Shown piece by piece: positions 22,301 through 36,352 of a stretch of 64,000 bases of DNA. A program made the translations under genes and the position numbers. The first letter of the stretch is position 1, and the number at the start of each line of letters is the position of its first letter. This DNA comes from Sphagnum compactum (lineage: Eukaryota; Bryophyta; Sphagnopsida; Sphagnales), in contig OZ234502.1 in NCBI GenBank assembly GCA_965153455.1, forward strand, positions 351,267 through 415,266, written 5' to 3'. The notes beneath the pieces are model-generated. The model made no database searches, had not been told where the DNA came from, and was given only the letters and a program-made list of their open reading frames with translations.

Positions 22301-24650
22301 TTTACAAAGCCTAAGTCTAGTCAAAGGATCTCCTCCATTATTATCTATCCTTTCTTTTACTTGTTAGGCTTAGAATGGCTACAATCACAATTAGGGTACC
22401 CCAAAAAGAATGTCAGATTGCAAAGGACTCTAATTCACAAAATTGAACCATGGACTATGTTGTTCTTTCATATTGTATTTTACGTTTGGAATGACCAATG
22501 AGTTTTATAAGTTGTAATAAACATAAGGATGGTTCAATTTTTTAATTTGATGCACAAAGTAATGCCTTTACGATGATTGAAAAATAAGATTTAGTCTTGG
22601 TCATGATAGTTAAGTAATATGGTAAAATAATCAACTATGGACTAATAAAATTATGCCAATTACACCAAATTTGAACGATAACAATAATTGTTGTTGTTAG
22701 ATATCAAATGCCATGAAAATTGGGTGAAAGCACACAAGGGTGTACCAGAAATGGCCATTGCAAAATCCATTTTGGGAATTTCTTTCATGCATTTTTAAAC
22801 ACAAAAAATTGGATACAAACACAAAAACCTTGAAAGGATGTTAATATTGACATCTTTTTCCATGTCCAAGTTAATGATGCCCTACTTTCAACCTTGTGAA
22901 CACCTCTACTTGGTATTGGTACATGAAAAAAAATTAATTTTTATTACACACAATAAGGAATTATAAAGTCCATCACATACCACATATTTTCCAAACTTTT
23001 TACTCCTAAATGTCATAACCCTTAAAACTATAACATGTCCCAAAATTGTGAAAAAATCTTCAATTTCATTATAAGTAATAAGTCCATAATATATATATGT
23101 TTTAATGGATTGTGACCCCAGAATTGCCTAGATTGCAAAGTTCATATTTCATTGAAAATTAATGTTTTTGGTGTAACTATTTGAAAGTAGAAAAAACAAA
23201 AAAATTAATTTCACTTATTTGAGTCCATTTTGTTGGAATTCTCAACTTGATTATGGGTTTTATGTAATAATATGTGTCCAACCTAGAACATGGTGCCTTT
23301 GTGGCATCTAAAAAAGTTCATTGTAATGTGCTCTTACCCAATTATACCATATACATTTTCCAAAATGTTAATAATTCTTTTTTAAATGAAATTCAAATCA
23401 TTTTCAAGGTACAAGCAAAAGGACAAGAAAATGAACATTATTTAATATGTTACCAAACACAAATAAAACATTTAGATGTAAACTAATGTTAAATGCAAAA
23501 ATAAAATAAAATAACATTGATTTTTTTCAAATACACATAATTTAAAATGCATGTGTCACCTAACCAAATTTGGTTTAAATGAGCTTTTTTATATTTTTTT
23601 CATTGTTAAAACTAAATACTAATTCTTAACAAGAGACCTTGATTGTGATTATGGTCAAGTAAAAACTCCTACAACACTCGTTTAGTTCAACTTTGTGTGA
23701 AACAAACTCACCATTTTCTAACTGTAATTCTAAAATGGGTGACCAAGGAGCTTGGTATTTTATGGTGTCAAAAATTTATTTTGTGCCAACATTACCCTTC
23801 TTGATCCACTTCAATCTAACACTTCATCTCAATTCTCCCAACCTCTTTCCTTGAACTTCTTTGATTCTTCAATAGCCATTTTTAACAAGTCTCTAAAGCC
23901 TTATTTTGTAGCTCATTTGTAGCTATCCGTAAGCCATCACCAACTCCTTTTTACTTCAATATCTTTAGATTTATAATCTTTTGTTTTCTTGATGTGAAAC
24001 ACCTTATAAAACTTGACCACTTTTCATAACTTGGAAAAGAAAGAGATAGACTCCTTTTGCACCCTCTGCACTTTTGACATGCCATCTATGGCCTCAAGCT
24101 CATTTTGAAATAGCCTTTTACAACCTTTTGCCATTCTCCAAAATTATAGGAAAATAGAACCAAACAATGATCCAAGATGCAACAATCACCATTAATTGTG
24201 TATTGTTCAATGAAGGCCTTATGTTGCCTATCACTATTTTTGGGAATATAAAACCTATATAGCCTTGCCAATACCCTTATTCCATCCAATTTTATGTTGT
24301 CCCAAAAGTACTACAACCTTCTCCTTGGGTCAAAATTGATTCAATGTTCAATGATTGCTCCTTAATGAGCCATTCTACCTATGAGATGAGCCTACCACAA
24401 GAGCGAGACTTGTTTTTCCTAGTTTCCACCATGTTCCAATCACCTACATGCCAATATCCATTTGCAATTTTGGGGGAATTCACACACCATTGCAATGAGC
24501 ACAAATAACAACATTTGTTGGGATTGTTAAGTGCATAAACGTTATTCACCCAACATCTCCACTTGATAACCAGGTGCATTCACAATTGGGGTACCACAAC
24601 AAGAACCATGACACCCATTTGTCATGTGTCTTGAATTTCCTAAAACAAGG
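19400..24650 (-). mobile_element. Decayed LINE (non-LTR retrotransposon)
   Basis: Broken by many stops and frameshifts, but parts are recognisable in order on the minus strand. At 24640-24060 is an AP-endonuclease-like region (VNNVYALNNPNKCCYL, then GDWNMVETRKNKS and CGRLIS). At about 22200-22030 is the region after the reverse transcriptase (ARRVVVVNIILLSTILYFVD, then a LLSNYLWV segment). At about 19720-19650 is a C-terminal piece (IWIETNDVVFNKEG). The central RT motif is not clear to me. The order and orientation fit one element of about 5 kb, interrupted by an inserted or expanded part near 20.5-21.8 kb. It may instead be several LINE pieces. Confidence 0.55.
21521..21809. repeat. 78-bp tandem repeat, nearly four copies
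   Basis: TTGAAGGTACTTG recurs at 21576, 21654 and 21732, with a partial unit before. Units contain GGTTCCCTTCTT, CATTCTCCATGG and GTTATGTCAAATGGCAA. The period is 26 codons, so both strands stay open and give repeating peptides; I do not regard this as coding. Confidence 0.9.
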
Positions 24651-26560
24651 ACTGAGCAAAATGAATGTTTTGAGATGCTAAATAATGAAAAGAGGATATG
24701 TATGTTTAGGCTTTCAACCAACAAATGTTATGATGAAAATTCAAATCAATTGAACAAATTTTGAATGTCCTCTTCAAGTATAAACAAAAAAAAAATGCAA
24801 GACTACTTAAACATTTTAGAATGACATATTTTCATTTGGAATGCCAAAACCCTATCAAAAAATCAAATAATGTCATTTTTTTACACCCACATCCCTTATA
24901 CTTCTTTCCAAACCATTGGAATGTAAATTTGTAATTAAAAATATTAATTTGATTGTCTTTATTAATGCATCCTTTTTATGAAAAAATCCAAGATTTTAGC
25001 ATCACTTCCACAAAAATTGATAATTTGTCATACTAAAAATTTGTACCATCATATAGAACATACTTTATTCTATTTGTGGTTAAAATATGGGGAAATTTGA
25101 ATAAACATTGTTAATCCTATTGAATCCTTTTTCTTAAAAAAACAATGCAATGGGACAAAGTTCCGAAGCCATCTTTCAAGACACTTAAAGACAAGCTTTA
25201 ATCATCCAAATCACAAAAAATCACCACCATTTTAATCAAGAAGTATGTGAATATCTAATGAAAAAAAACCTACAATACAATCATTTCATAAATGTAATGG
25301 TCATTCAAAATAGTGTTTCGAGATTGATCTTGGGGTGAAATATTCCTTTTGTGCACCCCAACCATGAATGTACCCAACCTTTTTACCCTTATATAATGAA
25401 TTTAGTTCCCCATTAGGTTTTTAATTCTTATAACAAAGGAACTTACACTATTAGAAATTGAGGTATAAACTCCACCTTTTACCTACACCTGCATCCTAAT
25501 TGGAATAACCAAGGGAAACCTCTAGGGTAGATGCATAATCGAGTGTTTCATTATTTGTGATGAAACGGTGTTTTTTCGTGGGTACCTTTTATTCGAATGC
25601 ATATGGTGATTAACATATCCTCAGATTTAATAATTGGGATTTAGATTTAGATTAACAACTTCATTACGAAGCAAAATGTGTGGTTATTTATTGATAAAAA
25701 AATTCATTTGCTAATAGTGATGTACTTTTGAAATCAAAAAATATGGATTAGTGTCTAATTGGACCATCACAAAATGGAAAAAATTTATACTGACTAACAT
25801 TCCAAATTTGTTATTGGGACTCAATATATGATGTAATACAAAATGATAAATTCATTTGAAGAATCTTTTATTTGAAAACCTTTATCATTTGATAGTTAGG
25901 AACTTTTAAATGGTTAAAATTTGACCATATTTTCATAAGTCCATACGAGTTGCAATTTTTGTTTATTTTTCAAATTTTTTATTTCAAAAGCATATTTTTT
26001 GAAAGTTTTAGATGGGGCATTATTTCTAAGAACTTTGTGGGTTTTCCTTTTCAAACTTCCTAATTAAAAATTGACATTGGTTACATTAAATACATAACCT
26101 ACATTTAATAAATTAAAATTTTAACATAACTAATTATTTTATTAATTAATAAAAAAATTATGACATTCCACCCAAAAAAATACCTCTTGTTTAGCTTACC
26201 TACCTACTATCTATCCTACTTACTACCTACTACCTAATTTACCAATTGATTAATGACCTAGCCTACCAACTACCTACTTAACATACCTAGCCTAACTAGG
26301 TCTAACCTCTACAAGAAATCACAACTTTTTTGATTGGGAATTTCGGTAAAAAAAACCCCCCATATGGTTCTTTCCCCCTCATGTCCAACTTGACCAAAGT
26401 GCCATTTTGAACAAGTTGATTTGGACTCAATTGTTTTTACTAGGTCTTTTTGGTTGATTTTTTTTATTGAACCACCGTGATAATAATATAATTTGGGCAA
26501 CTACCAAAAATATATATTATTTAAATTATTTTTAAAAAAATTAATATGAAAACATTAATT
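24651..26560. other. AT-rich spacer, no gene seen
   Basis: Very AT-rich with frequent stops in all frames. I see no domain-like translation and no long repeat. Confidence 0.5.
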
Positions 26561-27360
26561 AATTACCCTACCTACCTACCTACCTAATTAATAAACCTAA
26601 TAATTATTGCCAAAAAAATATTTATTTATTTAACTACCAACCCTATGTCCTAGGCCTAGGCTAGGCCACCTAGGTTAGACCAAGCCATTTAGGCTAGGCC
26701 AAGTCCTATACATTAGGCCCCTAAGCTAAGCCAAATAGCCTAGGCTAGGTGGTTTGGTAGCTTTTGCAACCTAGGCTACTTAATTAGGTCACCTAAGTAG
26801 CCAAGGTAGCTTAGGTTGCAAGTGTGGGGACTTGAACTCCTCACCTTCACATTGAAGAATCAAGTCTTTAACCATTACACCACCACCCCAAAAGGCGATT
26901 TCTTAGACAACATATTTGTAATGAACATAATTTTAGACCAACATATTATAATCAACTTTCATGAATTTTTTTTCAACATGCATATTGTAGTAAATGAACT
27001 TGAATTTTTTTATTCTACTTACATAAATAGGTATATTATAGGTAGGTAGCTTAAGTAGGTAGGAGGTATTTATTAATAAATGCATGTACCTAGATAACAT
27101 GTAGGTTATAGTCTACTAGGCCTTATAGGTATCTACTAGGTCTATGTTTATACTTACCTAGTAAGCTATATATGCGTAATTTATTTAATAGGCTATGTAG
27201 GTACCTACCAACCTATTAATAAACCTAGCTTAGGCATACTAGGTTAAGGTAACCTAGCCTAGTAAGTAGGTCTAAACTTAAGTTACCTACCTAGTAGCTA
27301 AGCCTGGGTTGGTTATGCTACTAACTTAGTTAGTAGAATAGGCTACCTATAAGTAATTAA
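26561..27360. repeat. Low-complexity CCTA/TAGG-rich block
   Basis: Dense CTAGG, CCTA and TAGGT words with no fixed period, for example around 26570-26580, 26640-26830 and 27040-27340. Similar blocks occur at 36650-37200 and 37680-38000. Confidence 0.6.
26813..26886 (-). mobile_element. tRNA-like sequence (SINE head or tRNA pseudogene)
   Basis: On the minus strand, GGTGTAATGGTTAAAGA fits an A box and GAGTTCAAGTCCCC a B box. The acceptor ends do not pair and the T stem has a mismatch, so a working tRNA is unlikely. Confidence 0.5.
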
Positions 27361-30300
27361 TAAAAATAATTGAAAATGATTGATGAATTACTATAAATTA
27401 TAGATAAATAAATAATATCAATGATTAATAATTGATTATTACCTAGGCATTACTAAATATTAAATATTAATTACTATTAATTAATGATTATTGGTTACTT
27501 AATATTTATTATTCATTATTGATTAGTTACTATGAATTAATAATTATGAATTAATATATATATATAATATTAGTAAGTAACAAATTAGCTTAAAATAATC
27601 ACTTATCAATAATCATTATAATTATATATTGATTACTATTAATTATTATAAATTACTATCAAGTATTAGCCAAAAATTTAGATACAATTACTAATTCACC
27701 AATAATAGTCAATCAATTAACAAGTTGATGGATAAATTAATTATTGGTTTTTAATTGAAATTTATTTGGTAACTAATTATATAAAATGTTAATCATAATT
27801 ATTTTGGGTATTAACTATCTATTATTAAATATTAACTAATTAATGTATTAAATTTAAATACCTACATGTGCCTAAAGGTAGCGTGTAAGTAGCCTATGAA
27901 ACTTTATAAGTAGCTACTAAATGTAAAATGCCTAACCTAGTGCCTTTTAGATATGAACTCAGGTTTGGTATATACCCTATGTAGAATAAACATGTAGTAA
28001 ACAAATTAATATGGTTGATTTGATTAAATGTAAATCAAAATGGTCAATTTGATTAATTGTAAATTACAATGGTCATTAAGTATGGTCAATTTGACTAAGC
28101 CTTGGTCATCGTGATGGACCTTTAGCCTTTTTGACTAGATGTTTGATTTGTCACGTGATCAAAAAGATGACTTTATTCAAATGTTTCAGTCGAAAGTAAG
28201 TCATGTCTTTCATGGCCCAAGCCTTTAGTCAAAACGACCATCCCCTTTGGTCAGTGTGGACATTTCAATCAAGTTGGACCTTTTAAGAAATCACATTTTC
28301 TTGTAGTGAACCTTCATAGCCTAACTTATTAGTTACACCTAATAAACTAGCCTACTATTAACTATAGATATCTTAGGCCAATTAACTAAATATGCAAGTT
28401 AAGTTAGGTTATCAATGTACAGAGGCTTACTTAGTTTAATGTAACCTAGTAAGCTGACCTAACTTAGTTTACCAGCTAGGTTATGATAGCCTTTTCTAGC
28501 AAACTATTACATATTAAATATTAGATCATGGAAGACTCATGGATGGGTACATTGAAAGGATAGTAGTCCAATTGAAATAGCAAAGTTTGCCATGTGTGGT
28601 CTTTGTTTCTTTGTTCACGTGGTATAATATATTATTGTAGTTGGAAAAACTTTCATTGTAGTGGCAAAAGCAACTGCGTTATCATCCATCAATGATGTAA
28701 TCAAAATTGGATGACATTGTTCATTTTTTATCTACATTTTCAATGAAAATCATATTAGTTGTAAGTTGTAGTCACATCTACAACTAGAATTTAGTTCAAC
28801 CCTTCCTATAATTGCATATGCGACTACAACAAGTTTCAATTGCATGGACACATAGGACTAACACAATGCTAGTGATAAAATCAATTGGTTTGGACATTAG
28901 TCACATAGTAGTTGCAAAAATATGGTCAAACTGGACAACAATTTTTCTAATGAAAATTCAGATTTTTTAATTTCATTTTGCAACTAAAAAAATTTGTAAA
29001 TGACGTTTATGATTTAAATTCCATTAATTGCATAAATGTAATAACATGTAACATGTAGTCACAAATGTTGACTCAACATGATCTCAATGTATAATTCACA
29101 AGGATGAAACATATGATCAACAAATACATTATCATATGTGTCACATTGAATGAACTAATAATCCATGCACTTACTAAACTCCAACATAAAAATTTGAATT
29201 GACTTGTACAAAACTAAAGTTAAAGACACCAATACAATCTACCAAAGTTATAATTTGATAGTATTGAAACACAAAAATGAAACAAAACAAAAAAAACTAT
29301 CGCAAAGTAAATTAAATATTTACATATAAGAATCACAATACAACAACCCACGAAATGTGAAAGTTTTCCACACTTGAAAGTGGAAAGTCAAATCAATGTT
29401 GAAAATGTTTAATATACTTTTAGAAAAATGTTTTTAATATATTATGACTCAAACAAATTGGTTTAATTTGAGATGAATTCAATTAATATAAAATACCCAA
29501 AACAAATTTAAAAGCTGTGTAACCAATGCTTTCACTACCTAAAAAACTTTTTAAAATACTTGACATGATTTGAAAATGACATATAAAAAATTAAATTACA
29601 TATATTTCTACATGATATTAAGCAAAACTCTAATTATTGGGTCCATATAGACTTATAAAAAGCGATTCTCAAAATATTTTCTTTGACAATTTAATCCAAT
29701 TTTTCCACATCATCTTTACTAGCTCACCCATTATTAATTTTGAAGCAGAACATTAAGGAGGTAGGTGTGGGTCATTATTTTGTGACTACACCCATATATT
29801 AATACATGAGCAAATATGTATTGTCCTATTAGGGTAAATTTTTTATGGTTTTAAAACTTGGGCTTGTTTTTTAGTTGTACTTCAATATCTTGTCCTCTTC
29901 TACATAACATCCATAATTTTTTTTATTTGCAAACTCTTCTTCATTATGAAAATTGCATTTGCGGAAACCTTATTGTTGTGTAACTAGACATGTCCTTTTT
30001 AACTAATATGTGCATATTTTCCATATAGTTATAATGCATTTATAGATGAAATGTCATGTTTAAAATTCACAAAGTTCCATTATAGTCGCATAGTAGTTAC
30101 AATTATAGTGCCTCTTTGCAATTAGGATATGCATAGTATATATGATTTTGGTCAATGTATTTTGATTTTATTTGCAAGTTGCACAAAAGTTGCTCGAGGA
30201 AATTATGGTGCAATAGGCATGTATGGCCCTAAACTATATGGTCATGCCATGGTTGTGTTTTGCCATTGTGGAAAATCCAAATTAGCACACCCATTACCAT

Positions 30301-31963
30301 GTCATCCATGGGCCATTACAAGCAACTCTTCTACAATTGGTTGCAACTATATAGTAATCTATGGGCCAATGATTAATATGTAAATGAATTTCAACTTGGA
30401 ATTCAAAATTTGAAAATCTAAAATTTGGGTGGGATATCCAAACTTTAGATTTATCCAAAATTTGTTACTTCATATATAATTCAAAAAAAAATATTTCAAA
30501 TAATAATTATTTTGATACCTTTCAAAAAAAATAAAAGCCATAATAACATGTGCCCTTTCATGTCCAAGTTACATAGTAAAATAAAAATTGAAATTGACAC
30601 AAATAATGATGAAACTATTGCAAATGTATGGGAACATATGAGGGAAATAAAAAAAGAGGAAGGGGGAGGAGATATTATTGAATTGATAAACCTCCATCTC
30701 CTTTGCCCTTATTCTTACCTCTTAATTCTCACATTTTCAAAGTTAAGCTTAAATTTAAAATTAAAAAATTATTTAACTATTAGAGCATGTTCCATAAATC
30801 CTAATTTTTCCCCCTTGCCATAGGGTTTATGGAAATGATTCAAGGGATTTGGGAGGGGTGAAGAAATTGGTGATGACAACTATGTTGTGATATTGTTGTG
30901 CTTTTGAACAAATTTGGATTTCAGGGTGAAAGGTGGACTTAAAATAAAATTAATTTGTTTAAACACACATGTTATTTTGTGCATTTATAATAACTTTTTG
31001 ATTCTTCTTTGTGTCATAGTGCCTGGTTGGTAATGATTGAGTCCTCCAAATTTAAAGTTGTACATACAAGGTAAGTTTAAATAAAATGGTGGTTGTGTTT
31101 GAAATATATAGTCTTAGAATAAAATGCATGTGATGTTATACCATTATGCTAGGTTGCCAATCACTATATCACTAAATGTGTAATTGATTATTGTGTAATA
31201 ACCTGATTAAAACATTAAAAAAAAAATGTGAACACAACTTGATGAAGCTTTGCTATAAATGGTGAAGTTTAACATCAACATTCCAACTATGTAATGCATG
31301 TTTTGTTTGAAAAACAACATTTTGTGGAAGTGTAGGTTGTAATTTAGTTTGTATTAGGTCATTATGTTGTATTTTAGTGATAAATTAGTTCCAACAATTT
31401 ATGTATGTTACTTGTTAAAAAAAATTTAATGGCTTTACAATTGTGGAATAGTTTTCATGTAGGTTGAAAGTGTGGACATCCATATATATCTTTTGAATTA
31501 CAAGGTATCTTTATATCATATATTGACCTCATTTCAGATGACATTAAATATGACACAACGACAATGTCAAAAGCAAACAAGATGGAATGAAAAAATTATG
31601 GCTTGTTTTAATTCAACTAAATAGAAGAAAACATATCACAAAATGGACATAAAATTTAAATGTTTTAGATGGTAATATTTGGTTGTTGCAATTCATCATT
31701 TTTGTGATGACCTTTTTATGAGACAAGGAATTGTTTTGCCATAAATAACTTGAGCATTATAAACTTATAGTCAAATTGTATTTCAATAAGAAGAAGCATT
31801 TAAAAAACTGTTCTTATTATGTATTTTCCAACCTTGAATGTCAAGAATTGAGCTCATTTATGATTCGGGTTCCAAAATTGAGTGTTTAATTTAAAAAGGA
31901 TTGCAATGGACAATTTTATAATTTCATAGTGTTTAGTATATATTACAACTATGACCCAAGGGG
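27361..31963. other. AT-rich spacer, no gene seen
   Basis: Long AT-rich stretch, extreme at 27360-27860 (mixtures of ATTA, TAAT and ATTAAT). Short open frames at 30129-30383 and 30512-30823 show no recognisable domain or splice context. Confidence 0.5.
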
Positions 31964-33182
31964 AACATTAGTAAAAAAAAGTAAAGAATATGTGAATAAA
32001 AATATAGGGTGCAACATATTGGTTGTTGGGTAAAAATAATAAATAAATAAGTTAAAAATAAGGTACATTTATTCAAATAATCAATTCAATTATCATATAG
32101 GGTATGTAATAATTTGAAATAACGGATTATAATTAATAAAAGGTGACTTTAATATGTATATATTAAAAATTAGATAATAATAGGGCAATAAAAAGTAGGT
32201 TGGACAATTATCTAATACCATGGGCCCCTTTAAAATGGTTGTTTGACGCACGTAGACACAAACTTTACATTAAGTGTCCCCACTAAGATAAATGATTATT
32301 GTTGCACTCCTACAATTAGAGTATTGAGAAATCAAGCTTTTAAAAAACTCCAACAAATATTGGATGTTGTATTGAAGTCCTTATGAGGCCTTGACTGATT
32401 TCTGGTTAGTTGTCCATAATACATATTGGAAAAAAATTATGAAGAAATGCAAAAGGAATGGATAAAACATTGCAATTGATTTCAATCCTTTTGTACAAGA
32501 AAAACATCTTTATAGTTATGCAACTATATGTTCGTTAGGTCAACTTGATGAAAAAATAAATCATATGAAAATTTCAAAACTTTAAAATTTTGAAGCAAAG
32601 GGCTTCAAGGGAAATGATTCCATTTAAAAATCATTTAATTAAATGTTGTTTATATCATTAAGTTCAAAATTTATAACTTTTAGATGTATGTCACATGTTC
32701 AAGAAATAATCATGTGAATAAACATGTTTATCTGATTTTAGAAACTCATTTTGGTATTTTATGCATTTTTACTTGTAAACCAAAATATTGATGCACAATC
32801 ATGTATGCACATCAAAAATCACCACCATCACATGAATTATCTTATCTTGGACTCCCAAAGGGGGTGCTAGTAAAAAAAAGTAAAAAATATGTGAGTAAAA
32901 ATATAAGACTGTGCAATATATAGGTTGTTGGGTAGAAATTATAAGTTAATTAGTTAAACATAGGGTATGTTTCATTCAAATAATCAATTTAATTATAATA
33001 TAAGATATGTAATAATATGAAATAATGGATTATAATCAATATAAGGTGGATTTAATATGTATATATTAGAAGATTACATAATAATAAGGTGATAAAAAAT
33101 AGGTTGGACAATTATCTAATACCGCTTTGAAAATGGTTGTTTAATGCACGTAAATCCCAAACTTTACACTAAGTGTCCCCCC
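31964..33182 (+). repeat. Pair of direct repeats, about 318 bp each
   Basis: 31964-32281 and 32862-33182 align along their whole length: AGTAAAAAAAAGTAAA at the left, TATTGGTTGTTGGGTA or a close variant, GGATTATAAT, TAATATGTATATATTA, AGGTTGGACAATTATCTAAT, and AACTTTACA(T/C)TAAGTGTCCCC at the right. The ends carry GGGG and CCCC and an imperfect inverted repeat. About 580 bp of unrelated AT-rich sequence lies between. Either two copies of one MITE-like element or terminal repeats of a very short LTR element. Confidence 0.8.
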
Positions 33183-35239
33183 TGGGCTTGGACTATTTGA
33201 TTTTTCTCAATTAATTTTTTTAAATGTAAAACTTATCAAATTTTGTAAAAAAAAACTTTGAAAAAATCTTGGAATCCTTGTTCCTTTTTTTAGAACCCCA
33301 ATCATGAATGGATTTGCTTATAATTTGAAATCAATTTTTTGTTATTTATCAATGGTTATGGGATACACTTTTATAATATGTATCACACTTTAAACAACTA
33401 TAATGTGTGTGCATTGTCTGTTGGACGTTATGTTGAAAATTATTTGCAAAGATATTAAAGAATATAATTATAGGTTACAAATTTCTAAGATATATTACCA
33501 TCAACAAATCCTTAATTTTTAAAAAGTTTCAAAATGAATTCCAAATCAATAATTTTTAGTTTAATTAATATTTTGTTAATTGTATAATATTCCATTTCCA
33601 ATCATACAAATAATTGCAAGGTAATGGGAAGGTAATATCATGAATTTTTTAAGAAGTTGCAACCTAGATGTTTTACAATCTTAACATCTCATCCATATAT
33701 GTTTTATGAATAATTATCCACATAAGTGCCATGGCATAAGGAGTTCATTTTTCCCACCAATCCAGCCTAGCATATGATCCACATAAACACCATGTGGGCA
33801 CCTTGACCAAAGTTTTCCTACCAATTTGACATGGCACCAAAACTTCCAACTTGAACATTTGGTTACAATTGACTTGCATGCAGTTGCGTATATTTCTTGA
33901 TCATGTATACCTTACAACATGTTTAGTGCAATTAATACAATTCATTTGATAACACTTAAGGCATAGAAAATTGACTTGGAGTTGCATGTGGTCATTGCAA
34001 TTGAAAAATCCAATTTAAAATAAAAACTTGCATAAACCCCTTGTATTATCATCTTGTGCATATTTTAATCATAAAGGAGCACCATGTGCAACTACTATGT
34101 GACTATAATAGAACTTTGTGAATTTTCAACATGGCATTTTATTTATAAATGCAATGTATTTTTATGGAAAAGATGCAATCAGTTACAAATTGATTGCAAA
34201 GGACACATAGTTACACAATAGTAAGGCTTTCATAGATGCAATTTATCATAGTGAAAATCCATGAATGTGCTACCAATTAATCAAAAATATATATAAGCTT
34301 TTAAACCATTTCAAGATGGTGTGTAAGTTTAATTGACTTTAAAACAACAAAATTAAGGAAAAAGACAAAGTCCTTTACAATACGAAAGTAGTAAAATATT
34401 ATATATTTTTCACAATTGTAATAAAGGGTGACCATTAATTACTTTTGGGAAAAAAATGAATATTTTTGCAAAGTCACAACTTTACATTTTTTTCTAGTAA
34501 AATTCATTGTGAAAAAAATATTACGGATTCAAAAAAATTCCAAAAATGTTAGACCTTGATGTTTTAGTTTGTAGTTACTCAAAAGTAAAAAAATACTTGA
34601 TATTTAAAACTATCTAAAATATATACATCTACAACTGGTTTTAGTTGTTAAAAAAAAATCTATTTAAATGCATAAATTAAACATGAAAAATTTCAATATT
34701 ATCATTGCAATAAAATCAAAGAACAACATTAGGTCAAAGTAAGGTAAAATAGATAGTTCATTGCTCTATGTCAAAAAAAATTACAAATAGCTGTAAAAAA
34801 TCTTTGATGTATTAGATGTAAAAACATTATTTTATACAATGATTGATATAATGTTGTAAAACCCCATTTTGAAAGTAGATTTAAGTAGATTTATAAAAAA
34901 TGCATCTACTTACACAAGATGTTTGATCTTACAAGAATCAATTTCAAGTAGATAAAATATTGATTTTTTAATCATTCAAGTTAATGAAGACCTAAAAGAT
35001 ATTTATGTATTGTCAAATTATGCATGTTATGATCATAATATAAGAAAGTTTCAATGTGAAGTAGGTTTGAACACCATATTGACCAGTCATTTTAAATGTA
35101 TTTTTAATCTACTTTTATGATATCAAATTCACCATGAAAAACCTTTTTTACTAAAACCATTTGTCAAAAAGACCCATTTTATCCCCTTGTCCAAAATGCC
35201 ATTTCAGACTTGTCCATATTGACTGGTGTTTTTTTCATT
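33183..35239. other. AT-rich spacer, no gene seen
   Basis: No coding sequence, tandem array or element ends that I can recognise. Confidence 0.5.
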
Positions 35240-36025
35240 AGGGGCCTTATTGACGCGCTCCTTGGTCCCGGGGTGAACCCACTTGAGGGTTCACCAATGT
35301 GAAGTTGCGGAAAATGGGGACCGAAGGGCACGCTCCCGACTTCCAACTCTAGAAAGGGGTAGAGGGTCGAGTTGGAAGCCCCGGGATTAGACTAGGAAGA
35401 TGGACTAGTAGATCAAGCACGAATCTGCATCCAAAACCAACCACAAATGGGTTAGTTCACATTCGGGAACACCCTTGGGTGTTGGGACAAGCCACGGGCA
35501 CTTCGGACTACTTGACTCACCACGGCCCGGACTTGGGGGAAGCCACCACCTTCCCCCTAATAGTTATCTCTGCAGCTCACCACGGAGGCTACATCCAAAT
35601 GGCACATTTTGTTGGGACTCCCGAAATGGAGTCCCGAAATTGTCCCGGCGGGACTCCTGGGACTTTGAACGGTCATAACTCCCGATTTCGAAGTCCGATC
35701 GCGACGAGGTCTGAACCAAAGTTGTAGCCCTCGTCGAGATCTTTCCAACGCCATGTCGCACTCCCTGAGGCGACGTCGGGAAAGGGTCGATTCTTGGCCC
35801 TTCTTTTTCCCATAACTTGGGCTGCAGATGTCCAAATGGCCAATGCGAGGCCATTTTCGATATCTACGTTTCAAGACCTTTCCAATGACACCAAGAACAC
35901 CCCAATGCAAGGTGTTTTGCCCCTTGCTGTCGAGCTCTGAACATTCGGGAGTCCCGGAGGACTCCAAACCTCCAACTTTTCCAAGTGTTGGGCTTCACCC
36001 CCACACTTGGACAAAGTGGGGTTGC
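35240..36025. other. GC-rich island in AT-rich surroundings
   Basis: Composition changes sharply at about 35240 and returns near 36025. The block holds GGTCCCGGGGTGAACCC, GAGTCCCGAAATTGTCCCGG and CGACGAGGTCTG. Open frames on both strands (longest 35557-35967 minus) lack any family signature I know. Most likely a younger insertion, for example part of an LTR retrotransposon, but I see no terminal repeats. Confidence 0.5.
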
Positions 36026-36282
36026 GACACTTATGATGTTCTAATTAGTCAAAATGACCATTTGTCAATTTGGCCATTGGTAAATTAAACCATCATTATC
36101 TATGGTTTAATTTAGACCATGTGTCAACATTATGTTGCATCTTGAAAGCTGACATGGCATTGCACATGTCATAAAAATGTAGATTCATATGTAGTTACTT
36201 ACATTCTACCTATGACTATATGTGTACAATATACATTGTACACATACACCATATGCTTCACCATGTACAAATTTTGTATATG

Positions 36283-36352
36283 CAACTTGTGAAGTTTGAA
36301 CCCCAAGACTTTAGGGAGGCACACCATTGCCTTTGCCACCAAGTTACACAAC
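36283..36352 (-). mobile_element. tRNA-like sequence (SINE head or tRNA pseudogene)
   Basis: On the minus strand, TGTAACTTGGTGGCAAAGGC fits a D-arm/A box and TTGGGGTTCAAACTTC a B box. Stems are poor, so it is not a working tRNA. Confidence 0.5.

Noticed and set aside
26813-26886. Functional tRNA gene
   Set aside because: A and B boxes are present, but the acceptor stem does not pair and the T stem is imperfect.
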